From contig JAVJSD010000108.1 in NCBI GenBank assembly GCA_040219575.1, positions 62,001 through 126,000 of the forward strand: 64,000 nucleotides of DNA, read 5' to 3'. Positions 1 to 8,731 of this stretch are shown here, one piece after another. The translations under genes were made by a program, and so were the position numbers. The notes beneath the pieces are model-generated. The model was not told the origin of the DNA. It was given only the letters and a program-made list of their open reading frames with translations, and did not search any database. This DNA is from JAVJSD01 sp040219575 (GTDB taxonomy: Bacteria; Planctomycetota; Planctomycetia; Pirellulales; Pirellulaceae). The first letter of the stretch is position 1; every line of letters starts with the position of its first letter.

Positions 1-207
1 GAATCCATTATGCTTAGAGGAATCCGCCATGGTAGCCCAAGCGATGCGTCATGCCCAGGGCAAAGCTTGACACCCGCGCCCGCGCGGCCGAATATTACTG
101 CGGACCGCGACGAGCGAATCGTTTATGTCGACCCCGCGCATCGCGGCGGCCGACTGCGAGCGATGCCCCACGCCCTGTATCGCGCGTTGCGGAACGAATT
201 ATCACTC

Positions 208-1425
208 ATGAACCGAAGCGAATATTGGAAGCTGCTGGGAAGGCGGATCCTCGCTCCCAAGGTGAGCGAGGAGCAGCTTGACGAGTACTTGCGCAAAATT
301 CGCTCGGAGCTGCCCGTGCCCGTGTTCTGGCTGTTCGGCAAGGCGCAGTCGGGCAAGACGTCGTTGATTCGGGCTTTGACGGGCAGCAGCCGCGCGGAAA
401 TCGGCAACGGCTTTCGGCCCTGCACGCGAACGGCGAATCTGTATCCGTTTCCGGACGAGGAGGACAGCTTCCTGCAGTTCCTCGACACCCGGGGGCTGGG
501 CGAGGCCGAGTACGATCCGGCGGAAGACATGCAGGTGCTCGAGGAGCAGGCGCACTTGTTGATCGTGGTGATCAAGGCCATGGATCACGCCCAGCAGTGC
601 GTGTTGCAGCCGCTGACCGAAATCCTCAAGACGCATCCCGACTGGCCGTTGATCGTCGTGCAGACGTCGCTGCATGAAGGTTATCCCGACGATCAGATCG
701 ACCATCTCGACCCGTACGCCTTCAAGGAGTTTCCCTACGCAGACGAAGTGCCCAGCGACCTGGCCCGCAGCCTGAGCGCGCAGCGCGAGTGGTTCAAGGA
801 CTACGACGCGACGTTCGTGCCGGTCGACCTGACGCTGGCCGAAGACGGCTTCGCCACCGAGCACTACGGGCTCGATGCGCTGTGGGAGGCGATCGAGGAC
901 GCCGTGCCGCTGGGGCTGCGGAGCATGATGCAGCAAACGCGCGAAGTGCGCAAGGCGCTGCGCGGCATTTATTTTCGCACGGCGCATCCACACATTCTGT
1001 CGTATGCGATCGCCGCGGGCGCCGCCGCGGGGGTGTCGCCTCCGGTGATCGACATTCCGCTGGTGATCGCCATACAGGCCAAGATGTTTCACACCATCGC
1101 CACCGTCTACGACCAGCCGATGGACAAGCGTCGCATCGCCGAAATCGGCGGTACGCTGGGGTTGGGTTATCTCGTGCAGATCGGCGGCCGCGGGCTGCTG
1201 AAGGTGATTCCGGGATTTGGTTCGGCGGTGGCCGGGTTGTACGCGGCGGCCAGCACTTACGCGCTGGGGCGCACCCTGTGCGCCTACTTCAGCTACATGC
1301 TCAACGGCGACGTTCCCGATAAAGACGCCCTCCGTAGGCTCTACGCCGAGGAATACGAAGAAGGGCGAAAGCGGCTGCGCGTGTATCTCGAGAACCTGGT
1401 CGGCCGACAGGAAGCGTCGACGTGA
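208..1425 (+). CDS. GTPase with C-terminal DUF697 domain
   Basis: Predicted P-loop GTPase of about 405 residues. The G1 loop GKAQSGKTS lies near residues 44-52 and a G3-like DTRG near 93. The usual NKxD specificity motif is not obvious; VVQTS occupies that position. Residues about 265-365 form a Gly/Ala-rich hydrophobic segment typical of DUF697 (YcjF-like), which suggests membrane association. Its stop codon overlaps the GTG start of the next GTPase, so the two are probably translationally coupled and may act together. I chose ATG 208 because the G-domain homology starts just after it; in-frame ATGs at 10 and 163 are possible. The cellular role is unknown. Confidence 0.8.
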   Translation: MNRSEYWKLLGRRILAPKVSEEQLDEYLRKIRSELPVPVFWLFGKAQSGKTSLIRALTGSSRAEIGNGFRPCTRTANLYPFPDEEDSFLQFLDTRGLGEAEYDPAEDMQVLEEQAHLLIVVIKAMDHAQQCVLQPLTEILKTHPDWPLIVVQTSLHEGYPDDQIDHLDPYAFKEFPYADEVPSDLARSLSAQREWFKDYDATFVPVDLTLAEDGFATEHYGLDALWEAIEDAVPLGLRSMMQQTREVRKALRGIYFRTAHPHILSYAIAAGAAAGVSPPVIDIPLVIAIQAKMFHTIATVYDQPMDKRRIAEIGGTLGLGYLVQIGGRGLLKVIPGFGSAVAGLYAAASTYALGRTLCAYFSYMLNGDVPDKDALRRLYAEEYEEGRKRLRVYLENLVGRQEAST

Positions 1426-3020
1426 ACCGTCTGAAGACCTGGTGGCTGTGCGTCGTCGTCTTGCTCTCGCTGCCGTACCTGGTGCTGTTCGCCGTCGGTT
1501 CGATCTGGCTCTACCAGTACGACGTCCTGTGGTACTGGCTGCTCTTCAGCGGCCTGTCGATGGCGGCCGGTTGGTGGCTGGCCGGCTTGCTGCGCGGCAA
1601 GACGCCGCGGCCCGACATCGCCGTCGTCAAACCGTCGCCGAATTGGGCGCCCTCCGGCGAAGCCGCATGGCAAGACGTCGAGGATCTCGCCCAGCGGATG
1701 GAGAAGCAGAACCTGAACCTCGCCAGCGGCGAAGCCCTCTGGCAAGTGCTCCACGAAGTGCTGCACACCGTGGCCGCCCACTATCGGCCCAAGTCGAAGA
1801 AGCCGGAACTCGATATCCCCCTGCCCCACGCGCTGCACATCACCGAACTGGTCGCGCGCGACCTGCGGCGGGCCACCAGCCAGTATGTTCCGGGCGCCCA
1901 TATCCTGACGATCAACGACCTACTGCAACTCAAGAAATGGACGGCCCTGGGGCAGCGGTTCTACGTGCTCTACCGCCTGGGCCGCGTGGCGGTCGATCCG
2001 CTGGGCGCCGTGCTGGCCGAGATCCGCGACTTCGCCGGTCGCAGCGCCTTGGGCTCCTCGACCGACGAGGTGAGGAGTTGGGCCGTCGGATTCTGTGTTC
2101 GCAAGGCCGGCTACTACGCCATCCAACTCTACAGCGGCAACCTGGTGCTGGAGGACGTCGACTTCGCGAGCTACACGACCGAACAGTCGCGCGGCGACGC
2201 CGCCAAGGACGAAAAGCGAAGCGAGCTACTCGCCAACGAACCGCTGCGAATGCTGGTGCTGGGACAGGTGAAGGCCGGCAAGTCGAGCCTGATCAACGCG
2301 TTGTTCGGCGAAACCCGGGCGGCCGTCGATGTGGTTCCCCGTACGAAATACGTGGAGCCGTATGTGCTGGAACGCGAGGGGATGCAGCAGGCGATCATTC
2401 TCGATACGGCCGGATACGAAGACGTCACCCGCGACGACGACCCCTTCGCGCAACTTCACGACCAGATTCTCGACTGCGACATCGTGGTCTGTGTGTGCGC
2501 AGCCACATCGGCCGCTCGGGCGGCGGATCGTCATCTGCTCGACGCCGTGCGGACGTACTTTCACGAGCATCCCGATCGCGTCATGCCGCCGGTGATCGTG
2601 GCGCTGACGCAGATCGACCGCCTGCGGCCCTTCAACGAGTGGAATCCTCCCTACGACGTGCAGCAGCCCTCCGGCCGCAAGGCGCAGCAGATCGTGGAAG
2701 CGATGGAGGCGGTGGCCGAGGATTTGGAAGTCTCGCCGCTGCAGGTGATTCCCGTTTGTCTGAAGGAGGATCGCATCTACAACGTCGAGGAGGGCGTCGC
2801 GCCCGCCATCTTGCAGGTGCTCTCCGAGGCGAATCGGGTGAAGTACCTGCGCTGCGTTCGCCATTTCCACAAAGAAGAGCGCGACTGGCGGCGGGTGCTG
2901 GAGACGGCGGTGCACACCGGCCGCATTCTGTGGAAGATCGCGCGTGAGGGCCGCCGCGGCGCAACGGGCGAAGCGCAACGACTGACGCTCGACGGCGAAC
3001 GCTCCGACGACCGGCGTTAG
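1422..3020 (+). CDS. Membrane-anchored GTPase (50S-binding GTPase-like fold)
   Basis: A 532-residue protein with two N-terminal membrane helices (about residues 7-30 and 34-57), a helical middle region, and a GTPase domain. The domain has G1 GQVKAGKSS from residue 281, G3 DTAGYED near 327 and G4 TQID. It resembles the MMR_HSR1/dynamin-like branch of TRAFAC GTPases. GTG 1422 overlaps the upstream TGA by 4 nt, so production is probably coupled to the DUF697 GTPase. The pair could form a membrane-bound hetero-GTPase; that is inference. The function is unknown. Confidence 0.82.
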   Translation: MNRLKTWWLCVVVLLSLPYLVLFAVGSIWLYQYDVLWYWLLFSGLSMAAGWWLAGLLRGKTPRPDIAVVKPSPNWAPSGEAAWQDVEDLAQRMEKQNLNLASGEALWQVLHEVLHTVAAHYRPKSKKPELDIPLPHALHITELVARDLRRATSQYVPGAHILTINDLLQLKKWTALGQRFYVLYRLGRVAVDPLGAVLAEIRDFAGRSALGSSTDEVRSWAVGFCVRKAGYYAIQLYSGNLVLEDVDFASYTTEQSRGDAAKDEKRSELLANEPLRMLVLGQVKAGKSSLINALFGETRAAVDVVPRTKYVEPYVLEREGMQQAIILDTAGYEDVTRDDDPFAQLHDQILDCDIVVCVCAATSAARAADRHLLDAVRTYFHEHPDRVMPPVIVALTQIDRLRPFNEWNPPYDVQQPSGRKAQQIVEAMEAVAEDLEVSPLQVIPVCLKEDRIYNVEEGVAPAILQVLSEANRVKYLRCVRHFHKEERDWRRVLETAVHTGRILWKIAREGRRGATGEAQRLTLDGERSDDRR

Positions 3021-3059
3021 GCAGTCAATCCTTTTGGCGTACTTGTGTCCTTGCAGCCC

Positions 3060-4562
3060 TTACTCGTCGGCGGGAAACGCCACGCGAAAACCGATGATTC
3101 GTCCGTCGAAGGCGTTGAACTCGTAAGTGACGTAGCCGGTCGTCTCTTCCTTCTCCGTCTCGATCGTGAAGTGCAGTCGCCACAGGTCGTCGTCGGCGAG
3201 GTGCTCCTTGGAGGTGAATTCGATCGACTTGACAGCGCCAAGGCGCTGCCGGCAGGCCGTTTGAATCTTTTCCACCCCATCCCGGCCGATGTCGCGGCCA
3301 AGCTCCTTGGGCAGCATGCCCAACACCGCGGACGGGTCGCCGCCGATCAACTGCATTAAGTACTGTTTTCCGTGCCGCTCGAACGCCGTCGTGTCTTCGA
3401 GGCGCCTGGTCCAGCCGGCGAATTCTTGCTGCACGTTGAACGACATCAGCCAACCGAAATTGTGCCGGCACGAAATCGGGATGACGGCGTTCGCAAACTC
3501 GACGGAGCACGAAGAGTTGGTGAATCGGTCCATACCGCGATACGTCGCTTCCGCCGAGAATGTTCCTTCCCGGATCGAGCGAAAATCGCCCAGCTCTTCA
3601 CGACAGGCGGTGAGAAAGGCCTGCAGCACGGCCGGACTGACCGCACGCCGATCGACGGGATGGATCAGATCGATCACGTTTTGGGCGTCGCCCGACACCA
3701 GGGAGCGGAAAAACCTCCTCTGCATGGCGTCGTCTCCGACCGGATAAGCATCGTCGAAGTTGCCCGTGTCGAACTTCGTGGCCTGCAAGCGGTCGCCGTT
3801 CATTTCGTAGGTCATCCGCGCGGTGTAACGACGGCCCTCGAGTTCGATTAAGTGATACACCTGGATCGCCAAGCGCTCTCCCGCTTCGGTCGGCTGCTTG
3901 ACGCGCACTGCGTGCAGGTGAATCGCAGCGATCTGGCTGTTGTTCATCGCTGCACTGAAGGGGCCGACCAACCGCAGGTATTCCTCTTTGGGAAACACAC
4001 GACGGCCTTCTGCGGGGACGAAAAGTTCATAGGCCTTTTCCGGTTCGCCGCCGAGCAGATGCCGCCAATACTGCTCGGCGTGCTCCTGTTGGGGTTCGAG
4101 GTCTTTCAACGCGTCGAAGGCATCCGCGACGAAACCTTCCGAGCGGAGTCGGAAACCGAGCAACCGGTGGAAGCGGCCGTAGACGAATTCCGCCTCGACC
4201 TCGCCGTTTTCGAAGGCAAGGCGGCCGGTGACGCGTGGATGCCCCGTGACGTTGACGACCTTGAACGTCTTCCAGTCGGTTTCAACGGGCGCACCGAGGC
4301 GATGGTTGATCGCCGCGAACTTGCGGCCGAGCGCATCGATATCCGTGTGTCGTCGCAGATTCGTATTCAGAAGTTCCGCGTACCGCCGCGGCTGATTGTC
4401 TCGCAACAGCGACACGATCTGCCGGACGTGATCGGCCGGAGCGTCAAGATCGAGCCGGGGCGGGGCGGATCGTTCTTCGGCGTGCGATGGACGCGTATCG
4501 GCCGCCAGGTGGAAAGAGAGAGCGAAGGCGAAGGCCATTTTCAACCAAAGAGAATCAGGCAT
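3060..4562 (-). CDS. Exported protein of four tandem NTF2-like (DUF3887-type) units
   Basis: A 500-residue protein with a signal peptide (cleavage plausible after the Ala of SHA, near residue 28). Four units of about 100-110 residues follow, at roughly 44-142, 160-267, 278-385 and 394-498. Each opens with a helix carrying a (L/I)xxGDxxxxxxL-like pattern and ends with beta strands containing aromatic-Glu or Tyr-Glu. This matches the small NTF2-like/DUF3887 fold found in exported proteins. No catalytic residues are apparent. It is last in the minus-strand run behind the HEAT lipoprotein, 104 nt away. ATG 4562 was preferred over an upstream GTG (4628) because it places the signal peptide at the N-terminus. 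Confidence 0.7.
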   Translation of the reverse strand: MPDSLWLKMAFAFALSFHLAADTRPSHAEERSAPPRLDLDAPADHVRQIVSLLRDNQPRRYAELLNTNLRRHTDIDALGRKFAAINHRLGAPVETDWKTFKVVNVTGHPRVTGRLAFENGEVEAEFVYGRFHRLLGFRLRSEGFVADAFDALKDLEPQQEHAEQYWRHLLGGEPEKAYELFVPAEGRRVFPKEEYLRLVGPFSAAMNNSQIAAIHLHAVRVKQPTEAGERLAIQVYHLIELEGRRYTARMTYEMNGDRLQATKFDTGNFDDAYPVGDDAMQRRFFRSLVSGDAQNVIDLIHPVDRRAVSPAVLQAFLTACREELGDFRSIREGTFSAEATYRGMDRFTNSSCSVEFANAVIPISCRHNFGWLMSFNVQQEFAGWTRRLEDTTAFERHGKQYLMQLIGGDPSAVLGMLPKELGRDIGRDGVEKIQTACRQRLGAVKSIEFTSKEHLADDDLWRLHFTIETEKEETTGYVTYEFNAFDGRIIGFRVAFPADE

Positions 4563-4666
4563 TTCGAGTAACTCCAGCAATCGGGGCGAATATCGAAGGA
4601 AGAGTGGACACCTGGGATTGTCCCTCACCCCTTACCGGCGGAGTTTCGCCGCGATTGTGACACGCC

Positions 4667-6019
4667 CTACGGCCCGAGCACTTCAAGGACCTGGGCGGCG
4701 GCCGCCTGAACCTGCGGGTCTTTGTCGTCGAGCAGTTTTCGGATGCTGGGAATCGCCGGGGCGGCCGCAGGCCCGAGTCCGCCCAGCGCGGCGAGCGCCA
4801 GAAGTCGAGTTCGCGGATTCGCCGCGGAAAGCTGTTCCATGAGCGGCACAACCGATGGCTGGCCGATCGTCACCAGCGACTGGGCGGCGGCACGGCTCAC
4901 CTTCTGGTTTGGATCCGCCAGGGCGTTGGCCAGCGGGCCCGTCGCGGAAGCGGCGTGAGGCCCCAGTTTCGCCAGCGACTGCGCCGCGTACCACCGCACA
5001 TCGTCGTTCTTGTCCTTGAGCGACTTCGCCAGCGAGGCCACGGCGGGAGACGCCGCCAGACCGAGTCCGCCGAGTCGCAGCACGGCCATCTTGCGGATGT
5101 CGTCGTCGGGATCGTCGAGCGCCGCCTGGAACATCGTCGCCGCCTCGGCGTCGGTGGCGATGCGCGACGCCGCGTACAGCGACTGCTTGCGGACCTTCGC
5201 ATCGACATCTTCGCGCACCAACCGCGAGAGAAAGGGGAGCGCGGGTGCGGCTTGCGGGCCGATGCGTCCGATCAGCAGGGCGATGGCGGCGCGGTCGGTC
5301 GCTTGCTCCTGGCCCGCGTCGAGCAGTTTGAGCAGTTGCGGGAGAAACTGCTCGAGCGCCTCCGGCGGCAATCCTTTCAGCCCCGCCAGCCCCATTCGGC
5401 GGACCAACGGGTCTTTGTCTTCCAGCGCCTGCACAAACACCGCCACCATCTGCGGATCGCCGGGATTGACGTTCTCGAACAGATACCAGGCGGCGCCGCG
5501 GCGGACATCGACCGACGGGTCGAGCATGGCGCCCTTGAGCTTTTGCACGGACTCGCCGCCGAGCGACAACAGGTACGCGCTGGCCTCGGCGCGCAACTTA
5601 TCGGCCTCGGCCAGCTTACGCTCGACGCTCAGCCGAATATCAACCGCCGAAGCGTCGGGGGCCGCCTCGCTGCGGATGCGCGCCGCATCGTAGAAGAGAG
5701 CCGCAACATGCCGGCGGAACTCCTCGTCGGCCGTCGGCTTGGGCATCTCCACCGGTTTCACCGGCGGCAGCTGCACAGGCGGCGCGACCTCGGGCGACGA
5801 GTCGCCGGCATCCGTCCGGCCGACGTCCGATGCCTCCGGGGTGGAGGGCGCGTGGTCGCTGACCGAGGAATCCGCATCGCCGGCGCGCGAGTCGCCCGGG
5901 CGCGGTTCGCTTGGTCCACATCCGGCGACCAGCGGCAACAGGGCTGCGGTCAACAGCCATAGCGCCGCTGAAAACTCGAAATTGCCCCAACGGCCCCGGC
6001 CAGCAGTGCGTTCCATCAT
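4667..6019 (-). CDS. HEAT-repeat lipoprotein
   Basis: A 450-residue protein. The N-terminus is hydrophobic and ends in a lipobox (LVAG before Cys34), so a lipid-anchored location is likely. A Ser/Asp/Pro-rich linker follows, then a helical stretch, then from about residue 160 to the end a run of HEAT/PBS-type repeats. These have recurring patterns such as DxDxxVRxxAxxxLxxLG and DKDPLVRRMGLAGL. Such solenoids act as protein-binding scaffolds, with no enzymatic activity expected. It starts 4 nt after the ubiA stop codon and is probably co-transcribed with ubiA, but no functional link to quinone synthesis is visible. Confidence 0.85.
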   Translation of the reverse strand: MMERTAGRGRWGNFEFSAALWLLTAALLPLVAGCGPSEPRPGDSRAGDADSSVSDHAPSTPEASDVGRTDAGDSSPEVAPPVQLPPVKPVEMPKPTADEEFRRHVAALFYDAARIRSEAAPDASAVDIRLSVERKLAEADKLRAEASAYLLSLGGESVQKLKGAMLDPSVDVRRGAAWYLFENVNPGDPQMVAVFVQALEDKDPLVRRMGLAGLKGLPPEALEQFLPQLLKLLDAGQEQATDRAAIALLIGRIGPQAAPALPFLSRLVREDVDAKVRKQSLYAASRIATDAEAATMFQAALDDPDDDIRKMAVLRLGGLGLAASPAVASLAKSLKDKNDDVRWYAAQSLAKLGPHAASATGPLANALADPNQKVSRAAAQSLVTIGQPSVVPLMEQLSAANPRTRLLALAALGGLGPAAAPAIPSIRKLLDDKDPQVQAAAAQVLEVLGP

Positions 6020-6023
6020 GCAC

Positions 6024-6962
6024 TCATGTTAGCAGATCGAGCGTGACCACCACAAACAAACCGATGCTCACGATGGCGTTCACATTGAAGAAGGCGATGT
6101 TGACGCGGGTCAAGTCGTCCGCGCGCACAATCGCGTGTTCGTATACCAACAGCGCCGCCACGGCCGCAACACCAGCCCAATAGATCCATCCCAGGTCAAG
6201 CTCGGGCCCCCCAAATTGCTGCGAATAGGGCAAGGCGGCCAAGACCGCGATCATCGCCAGATGGCATCCCGCGGCGAGCCTCAACGCGGCGACGACTCCC
6301 AAGGCCGCCGGCACACTTCGAAGTTTCGACTGAATGTCGAATCCGATGTCCTGGCAAGCGTAGATGATGTCGAAACCCGACACCCACAACAGCACCGCCA
6401 CGCCCAGGATCAGCGAGGGCAGCAGGTCGGCGGGATGTTGCATCACCACTTGGCCGCGGAGCGCGATCCAGGTCGAGACTGGCGCCAGCATCAGCGAAGC
6501 CCCCAGCCAGAAGTGCGCCAGCGAGGTGAACCGCTTGGTGTAGCTGTACGCCAACAGAAATCCCAGCACGGGAATCGAAAGGGCGATCGGCAGCACATTC
6601 GGCAGAAACAGCAACGTCGAGGCGATGAACGCCAACGACGCGGCGATGGTGAAGGCGACGACGCTTTGCACGCTGAGCACGCCGGCCGGCAGATGCCGCT
6701 TCGCCGTGCGAGGGTTCCCGGCGTCGATGCGGCGATCGGCCAGGCGGTTGAAGGCCATCGCCGCGCTGCGGGCCGTCACCATGCAGACGACGATTCCCAG
6801 CAAGTGCCAGCCGTTGAACGGTACGGTCTCGCCCTCGGCGCCCCGCGCCGTCCACGCCATCACCGCCGCCAACAGTGCGAACGGCAACGCGAACACCGTA
6901 TGGCTGAAGCGGATCATTTCCAGGAGGTGGCGCAGGCGCGTGAGCATATCAGGTTGTGGCAC
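6024..6962 (-). CDS. ubiA: UbiA-family prenyltransferase (quinone biosynthesis)
   Basis: An integral membrane prenyltransferase of 312 residues that attaches a polyprenyl tail to an aromatic acceptor. The two Asp-rich, Mg-diphosphate-binding motifs are present: NRLADRRID near residue 91 and DIIYACQDIGFD in the second half. Multiple hydrophobic helices surround them. It lies downstream of ubiX and ubiE on the same strand, and a ubiD homologue is elsewhere in the window. That combination fits the prenylation step of menaquinone synthesis by the futalosine route (MqnP), which I infer and cannot distinguish from 4-hydroxybenzoate prenylation. The start is GTG 6962 or ATG 6947; neither has a clear ribosome binding site. 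Confidence 0.88.
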   Translation of the reverse strand: MPQPDMLTRLRHLLEMIRFSHTVFALPFALLAAVMAWTARGAEGETVPFNGWHLLGIVVCMVTARSAAMAFNRLADRRIDAGNPRTAKRHLPAGVLSVQSVVAFTIAASLAFIASTLLFLPNVLPIALSIPVLGFLLAYSYTKRFTSLAHFWLGASLMLAPVSTWIALRGQVVMQHPADLLPSLILGVAVLLWVSGFDIIYACQDIGFDIQSKLRSVPAALGVVAALRLAAGCHLAMIAVLAALPYSQQFGGPELDLGWIYWAGVAAVAALLVYEHAIVRADDLTRVNIAFFNVNAIVSIGLFVVVTLDLLT

Positions 6963-6968
6963 TCAAAT

Positions 6969-6997
6969 CGTTTAACGGCAAGCCGAAGGCGACGGCG
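6969..6997 (+). repeat. Dispersed repeat, TTTAACGGCAAGCCG family
   Basis: A 29-nt sequence starting CGTTTAACGGCAAGCCG and continuing AGGCGACGGCG. It recurs almost identically at 48923-48951 and, inverted, at 49105-49133. Here it sits directly upstream of ubiA. About 90 nt further on there is a second shared stretch (ATTGGAAGC) that also resembles the copy near 49085. Confidence 0.75.
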
Positions 6998-7112
6998 GAT
7001 CGTTGCTGATACGTTCCCGGCGATTGCAGGTTCCTGCGTAAGACGTCGCCATCGGCCTGAAGCGAAACAACGCTTTGGAATTGGAAGCTGTTCCTCTCGA
7101 ATGAACCGTAGC

Positions 7113-7796
7113 TCACGTCACTTCTTTCTTCTCGCCCCACCGTCGCATCAATGCGTGTTCGATGTCGAGCTGATCGAGGATGCGGGCGACCACGAAATCG
7201 ACCAGGTCGTCGAGCGATTGCACGCCGTGATACCAGCCCGGTGCAGCCGGCAGCACCACCGCGCCCACTTCACAGGCGCGGCGCATGTTTTCGAGTTGCA
7301 CGATGGAGAGCGGCGTCTCGCGGGGAACCAGCACCAGGCGTCGGCGTTCCTTGAGATGCACGTCGGCCGCCCGTTGGATCAGGTTGTTGCTCGCCCCATG
7401 GGCGATTCCGCTGAGCGTGCTGCCCGAGCAGGGGCAAACGACCATCCCGGCCGTCAGGAACGACCCGCTGGCGATGGGCGTCATGTAGTCGGTGTAGTGA
7501 TGGTACACGAGTCGACCGGGCGACGACGTGGGTGCGCCGCTCGGCTGGGCAGGAGTTCTCGCCCCCTCCTTGGTCCGCCACGGCGGCTGCGTGTCGAGCA
7601 GTGCGTCGAGCCGCGGACGATCGATATCGAACGCGAGCCCAAGTTCCTGCTGCATCACGAGCACCGCCGAAGGGCTGACGGTCAGATGCACGTCGCGGCC
7701 GCCTTGGCGCAATACCTGCAGCAGGCGGACGGCGTAGATCGCCCCGCTGGCGCCGGTTACGGCCACGACCAGGGGTTTGGTGGGAGAGTCGGTCAT
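7113..7796 (-). CDS. ubiX: UbiX-type flavin prenyltransferase
   Basis: Makes the prenylated FMN cofactor that UbiD-family decarboxylases require. At 227 residues it shows the N-terminal FMN site TGASGAIYA (residues 14-22), the CPCSGSTLSGIAHG segment near 121-134 and VPRETPLS near 157-164, all hallmarks of UbiX/Pad1. An insertion of about 30 residues after residue 70 makes it longer than the usual 190-200. Its ATG overlaps the ubiE stop by 4 nt, so it is translationally coupled. The presumed client UbiD is encoded at 53174-55012. In the futalosine route this would be MqnM. Confidence 0.92.
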   Translation of the reverse strand: MTDSPTKPLVVAVTGASGAIYAVRLLQVLRQGGRDVHLTVSPSAVLVMQQELGLAFDIDRPRLDALLDTQPPWRTKEGARTPAQPSGAPTSSPGRLVYHHYTDYMTPIASGSFLTAGMVVCPCSGSTLSGIAHGASNNLIQRAADVHLKERRRLVLVPRETPLSIVQLENMRRACEVGAVVLPAAPGWYHGVQSLDDLVDFVVARILDQLDIEHALMRRWGEKKEVT

Positions 7797-8527
7797 CGGG
7801 GCGTTTCGCCAGCGACTCCTTTGAGGCCGACGTACAGGGTCGCCACGCCGAACGTTAGCGGATAGTAGTCCACCTGCGACAGGCCGGCCGACCGCATCCG
7901 TTCGGCGAGGGCCTCGCCCATGGGAAACTGCCCCACGCTCTCGGGCAGGTAACTGTAGGCCTCGTGATTGTTGCGGGACACCAGCTGTCCGATGCGCGGC
8001 AGCACGTTGCGGAAATACCAGCCGTAGGCCGCTTTGAAAGGTTGCCGCGTCGGCATGGAGAATTCCAGGACGGCGACTTTGCCTCCCGCGCGACAAACCC
8101 GCGTCATTTCCCGCAGGCCTTGATCGGTGTCCGACACGTTCCGCAGTCCGAAGGCGGCGGTGACCAGCTGGAAACGGTCGTCGTCGAACGGCAGCGCCTG
8201 CGCGTCGGCCTCGACGAAGGACACCTGCCCATTGGCTCCCGCGCGATCTTTCTTTTGGCGGCCGATCTCCAACATGGGGCGGCAGAAATCGGCGGCGACG
8301 ATGGGAGCGGCGCCCCGCGTGTAGCGGAAAAACGCCAATGCCAGATCGCCCGTGCCGGTGCACAGGTCGAGGATCGGCTCGCCGGGACGGGGCTTGAGTT
8401 TGCGGACCGTCCGCCACCGCCAGTAGCGGTCGACGTTCATCGACAGCATGTGGTTGAGCAGGTCGTAGCGCGGGGCGATCTCCCCGAACATGCTTCGCAC
8501 CCGGCGGTCGGATTTGTCGACGGTCAT
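7793..8527 (-). CDS. ubiE: Demethylmenaquinone/2-polyprenyl-benzoquinol methyltransferase
   Basis: SAM-dependent C-methyltransferase for the last step of menaquinone (MenG) or a ring methylation in ubiquinone synthesis. At 244 residues it has the family's signature FGEIAPRYDLLNHMLS near the N-terminus, the SAM motif DLCTGTGDLAL (residues about 54-64), and the conserved RNVSD and GGKVAVLEFS blocks. It is first in the minus-strand order ubiE-ubiX-ubiA. The divergent MFS gene starts 205 nt away, so promoters for both should lie in 8528-8731. Confidence 0.93.
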   Translation of the reverse strand: MTVDKSDRRVRSMFGEIAPRYDLLNHMLSMNVDRYWRWRTVRKLKPRPGEPILDLCTGTGDLALAFFRYTRGAAPIVAADFCRPMLEIGRQKKDRAGANGQVSFVEADAQALPFDDDRFQLVTAAFGLRNVSDTDQGLREMTRVCRAGGKVAVLEFSMPTRQPFKAAYGWYFRNVLPRIGQLVSRNNHEAYSYLPESVGQFPMGEALAERMRSAGLSQVDYYPLTFGVATLYVGLKGVAGETPR

Positions 8528-8551
8528 TGCATTCAGCTTGGCAAGTACAAA

Positions 8552-8605
8552 GTAGGGCAGGCTTCCGGGCGGCCAAGGCAGGGTGGAAGCCCACCCAACG
8601 GGCCG
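8552..8605 (+). repeat. GTAGGGCAGGCTTCC-type intergenic repeat
   Basis: In the divergent gap between ubiE and the MFS gene, GTAGGGCAGGCTTCC is followed by GGGTGGAAGCCCACCC, which forms an imperfect palindrome. A related inverted copy lies at 21723-21745 and a weaker one (GGTAGGCAGCTTGCCTGCC) near 47799. It looks like a low-copy dispersed hairpin; the function is unknown. Confidence 0.5.
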
Positions 8606-8731
8606 CGCAAAACTGCTCTCCGTTTTCTTTCCCGCAGAACGTAGAATATCGTAACCGCGGCGACTTGTAGAGCCGCGTGCCCACCCCCCTAGCGTCGCCC
8701 CCTCGCCGCCGTTCTTTCCCTGCTACCTGCT

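Noticed and set aside
6135..7865. Long plus-strand frame across ubiA and ubiX
   Set aside because: Arg/His/Gln-rich translation without motifs, antisense to two clear enzymes.
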